Shown here piece by piece: positions 61,701 to 64,000 of a stretch of 64,000 bases of DNA (positions within the stretch are counted from its first letter, which is position 1; every line of letters starts with the position of its first letter). The stretch spans positions 186,001-250,000 of the forward strand of contig JAJQJQ010000027.1 of assembly GCA_028622995.1 (NCBI GenBank), in the 5' to 3' direction. The notes beneath the pieces are model-generated. The model saw only the letters and a program-made list of their open reading frames with translations. It did no database searches and was not told the DNA's origin. The position numbers and the translations under genes are program-made. The stretch is from Panagrolaimus kolymaensis. Its lineage: Eukaryota > Nematoda > Chromadorea > Rhabditida > Panagrolaimidae.

Positions 61701-64000
61701 AAAAGGCAGAGATCCCAAACATCCGAAAATAAAAATAATGAGAAGTGTCCCATTTTTTCTTTTTCTTCTTTATTTTTTCTTTCATCTTTTTTTATATTTC
61801 TTCCGTCTGGTCTTTATTTCTTTTTTTGAGGAAGAAAAAAAATATGAAATAAACAAATAAAAATGACCACCACCAGAAGCAGAGCAGGAATATCCATTTG
61901 CGCAATGCAACGACCAATCACAACGAAAATGATGAAGAAAAAAACTTTGTCTGAACTCTTTCTTTCATACTTTTTTTTTGCATGTTTGCTTCCTTCGGTC
62001 ACTCAGTTTATGCGATCGGGAAAAAACAACAAAGCTTTTCTTATGTTAGTTTCGGCTCAAGCTTTTTTTCCATGAAAAGGAAGAAGAAAAAAATAGCACG
62101 AAAAAAAAAACGGGACATCGCAATCATTAAAATAGAAAAAAAGATTAAACTACTAAGGTGCAGCTGGTTTTTGTAATTTAGAAGGAAGCAAAATGTGAGA
62201 TTGAATAACACATACACAAAGCAACCTGCTTTTGTGATCGAATAAGATTTATTTCTATGGTTTTAAAAAAAGGAGGACAAGAACATGGGATCAGATTTAT
62301 TACCTTGGCTTATATTCTAGATTTTTTTGCGCTATTTTTTAAGATTTATGAGAAGACATTTAATTAAAAACAAAAATTGTATGAGAAAATAATTACTGAA
62401 ATCAAAATTTCAATGCGATTAAAAAAAAGGGTACACTATTAGCGATATCAAAGATAAAATGGAGAAGACAAATTTAAAAAAGCCAAAAAAACTGAAAATA
62501 AAAATTTTATTTTACTCGTTTAAATTTTTTAAGGCTCTATAATTATTTACTGTTTATCTAAAACTTTTTTTAGCAACCTACTATTGGCTCTCTATAAAAT
62601 AATCAAATAAAAAAATGCTCTCAATCTAATTCAAATAAATTTACAAAAAATTTAAATCAAATAAATAAACAATGTCAAGTATCACACTCACACACTTGTC
62701 ATTTTATTGCGGTCGTATTTATTTATTTTAAAAAAAAGTTTTAAAGAAAAATAAATGCAATTCATTCTTTCATTCTTGATTGAATCATTCTTAAAATTCT
62801 AGAAATATATTTATTTCGAAAAAAAATTTAAAGAAATATGCAAGAATTTGTTGTAAGTAAAAAATTAATGAACCATAAAAGTCAAACAAACAAAAAAATG
62901 AAGGGCGACAAATCATCATCACCCACCTTTGCGGCTTTTTCTCTATTTTTATTGCACCCAAATAAAAAACAACGAAACAACGATACTTTTTTTCCTTTAA
63001 GAAAAAAAACATGAATCATCAAAAAAAATTTTGATTTCAAAGTTATTTTTTTTATGTGTATTTTAAAATTGGCTTAACTTTCGTTTATTTTTTTTTTTAA
63101 AGATCTGCAACGTCATTTTCAAAAAAAAGGGGGGGGGGATAAATTCGAAATATGAAACCACCATTTTTTGGAGGTGAGGATGGTGGTTTGCGTCTTCTCC
63201 TCCTGGTCTTGCACCAAAGTCAAGCAACTAAAAAAAAGTAAATAGGATGAGGATGAATGAAAAAAGAAATATTTAGGCCAGAGTTCTTTAATTTTTTTTA
63301 ATTTGACCACATTGACCTTGAGAGAAAAAAACATATAAACCTCAAAATCCAATTTAAGGTAGTTTTTTATTTGAGAACGAAAAGAAAAAAAAGGAAGAAG
63401 AACACAACATCCGGTTAAAAAAATCTAGGATGAGTGAGTAATAGGGTTTTTTTGGCGGATGGTGCATCGAAAAAGAAATTGTTTATTATTATTTTTTTCA
63501 ATGGCAAAAAAAATGAAAGACAAAGGATGTGGTATCGAGCAGATGAGCACTAGTCATCGTCGTCAGATCATTTTTCATTGGCTAGATTGCGCAATCGCAG
63601 ATGATTTGAACTTTTGGGATGTAAAAATTATGGCAGACTATGAAGAAGAAAAAAATCCAAAATGAAATAAACAATAACAATTTTACGGAAGTTGATCTTA
63701 TGTGGCGCCAACTTTGTAAATCGAGGCTTGGTGCAAAATTAAAATTTTCCGCGAGTGTTTTTTCTCACTGCTAGAATCCATCAAAAACTTATTTCTTGGA
63801 ATTTACATAATTTTCATACAACTTAAATACCTCTTTTGTGATTTTGTTTGCAGCAGTCTATTTTTAGTATACAATTTTTTTCTCTCCCAAAAAATAGCAG
63901 CAACACATTTGGATGCAAAAAAGGAAAAAACAATAGTAAAAAAAAATTTTGTTTGAGTTTTTTGAAACTTGATCTCTTTTACTATTTTTTTTACTACATT
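52710..64000. other. 11.3-kb AT-rich gene-free stretch to the window end
   Basis: Upstream of the convertase gene. A/T homopolymers and short Lys/Phe-rich frames dominate; no chain of exons with matching phases was found on either strand. The first kilobase probably contains the convertase promoter. A long intron or distal exons of a gene beyond the window, or small ncRNAs, cannot be excluded. Confidence 0.4.
63129..63138 (+). repeat. Ten-base G tract
   Basis: A run of ten G follows eight or more A in otherwise very AT-rich DNA. Mono-G tracts are known in nematode genomes as G-quadruplex-prone sites that need the DOG-1/FANCJ helicase for stable replication. Confidence 0.85.

Noticed and set aside
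61814..62075. Overlapping 62-70 codon frames on both strands with a hydrophobic stretch
   Set aside because: No partner exons, both strands equally open, and low-complexity flanks; chance is the simplest explanation.
63459..63665. 68-codon frame ending HWLDCAIADDLNFWDVKIMADYEEEKNPK (split: HWLDCAIADD, LNFWDVKIMADYEEEKNPK)
   Set aside because: The 3' half is less biased than the surroundings and might be an exon, but no matching acceptor, donor or neighbouring exon was found.

Overview
The window is nematode nuclear DNA: AT-rich, with many short GT-AG introns (often 40-60 bp), a cuticle collagen with an N-terminal RVKR cleavage site, two nematode-type chemoreceptors and a patched-related (PTR) protein. 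I cannot fix the species. All gene models below were built by hand, joining exons at GT/AG sites so that the reading frame stays open.

Region 1 (1-11.6 kb): the 3' half of a cytoplasmic dynein-2 (IFT) heavy chain gene (che-3/DYNC2H1 type, +), then a convergent cuticle collagen (-) and a Str/Srd-like chemoreceptor (-). Region 2 (11.6-24.4 kb): a dynein-1 heavy chain gene that encodes only the tail and then stops (+), the spliceosomal tri-snRNP protein PRPF6/prp-6 (+), a CK1/TTBK-like kinase (+) and an unrecognised single-pass membrane protein (-). Intron 3 of prp-6 is much longer than its sister introns and holds five consecutive hairpins.

Region 3 (24.4-32.7 kb): a very small three-exon gene for an 80-residue membrane protein (+). 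Its first intron contains a 3.6-kb LTR retroelement. The two 287-bp LTRs read as identical and are flanked by the duplication CATTG. The interior has no retroviral-type coding frame but is full of repeats, including four hairpins with compensatory base-pair changes. Region 4 (32.7-37.5 kb): a complete 10-exon PTR/sterol-sensing-domain gene (-). Region 5 (37.5-52.7 kb): a 7-kb AT-rich stretch, an Srg-like chemoreceptor (-) carrying a hAT-type MITE with an 8-bp target duplication in an intron, and a furin/kpc-1-type proprotein convertase (-) with an N-terminal cytoplasmic extension. Region 6 (52.7-64 kb): AT-rich DNA in which I found no gene.

The genes do not form an evident pathway. The closest functional link is loose: a furin-type protease and a collagen whose RVKR site is of the kind such proteases cut. 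The most notable observations are the motor-less dynein-1 tail gene, the recently inserted LTR element with covarying hairpins, the hairpin-rich prp-6 intron, and the small membrane protein gene split by the LTR element.
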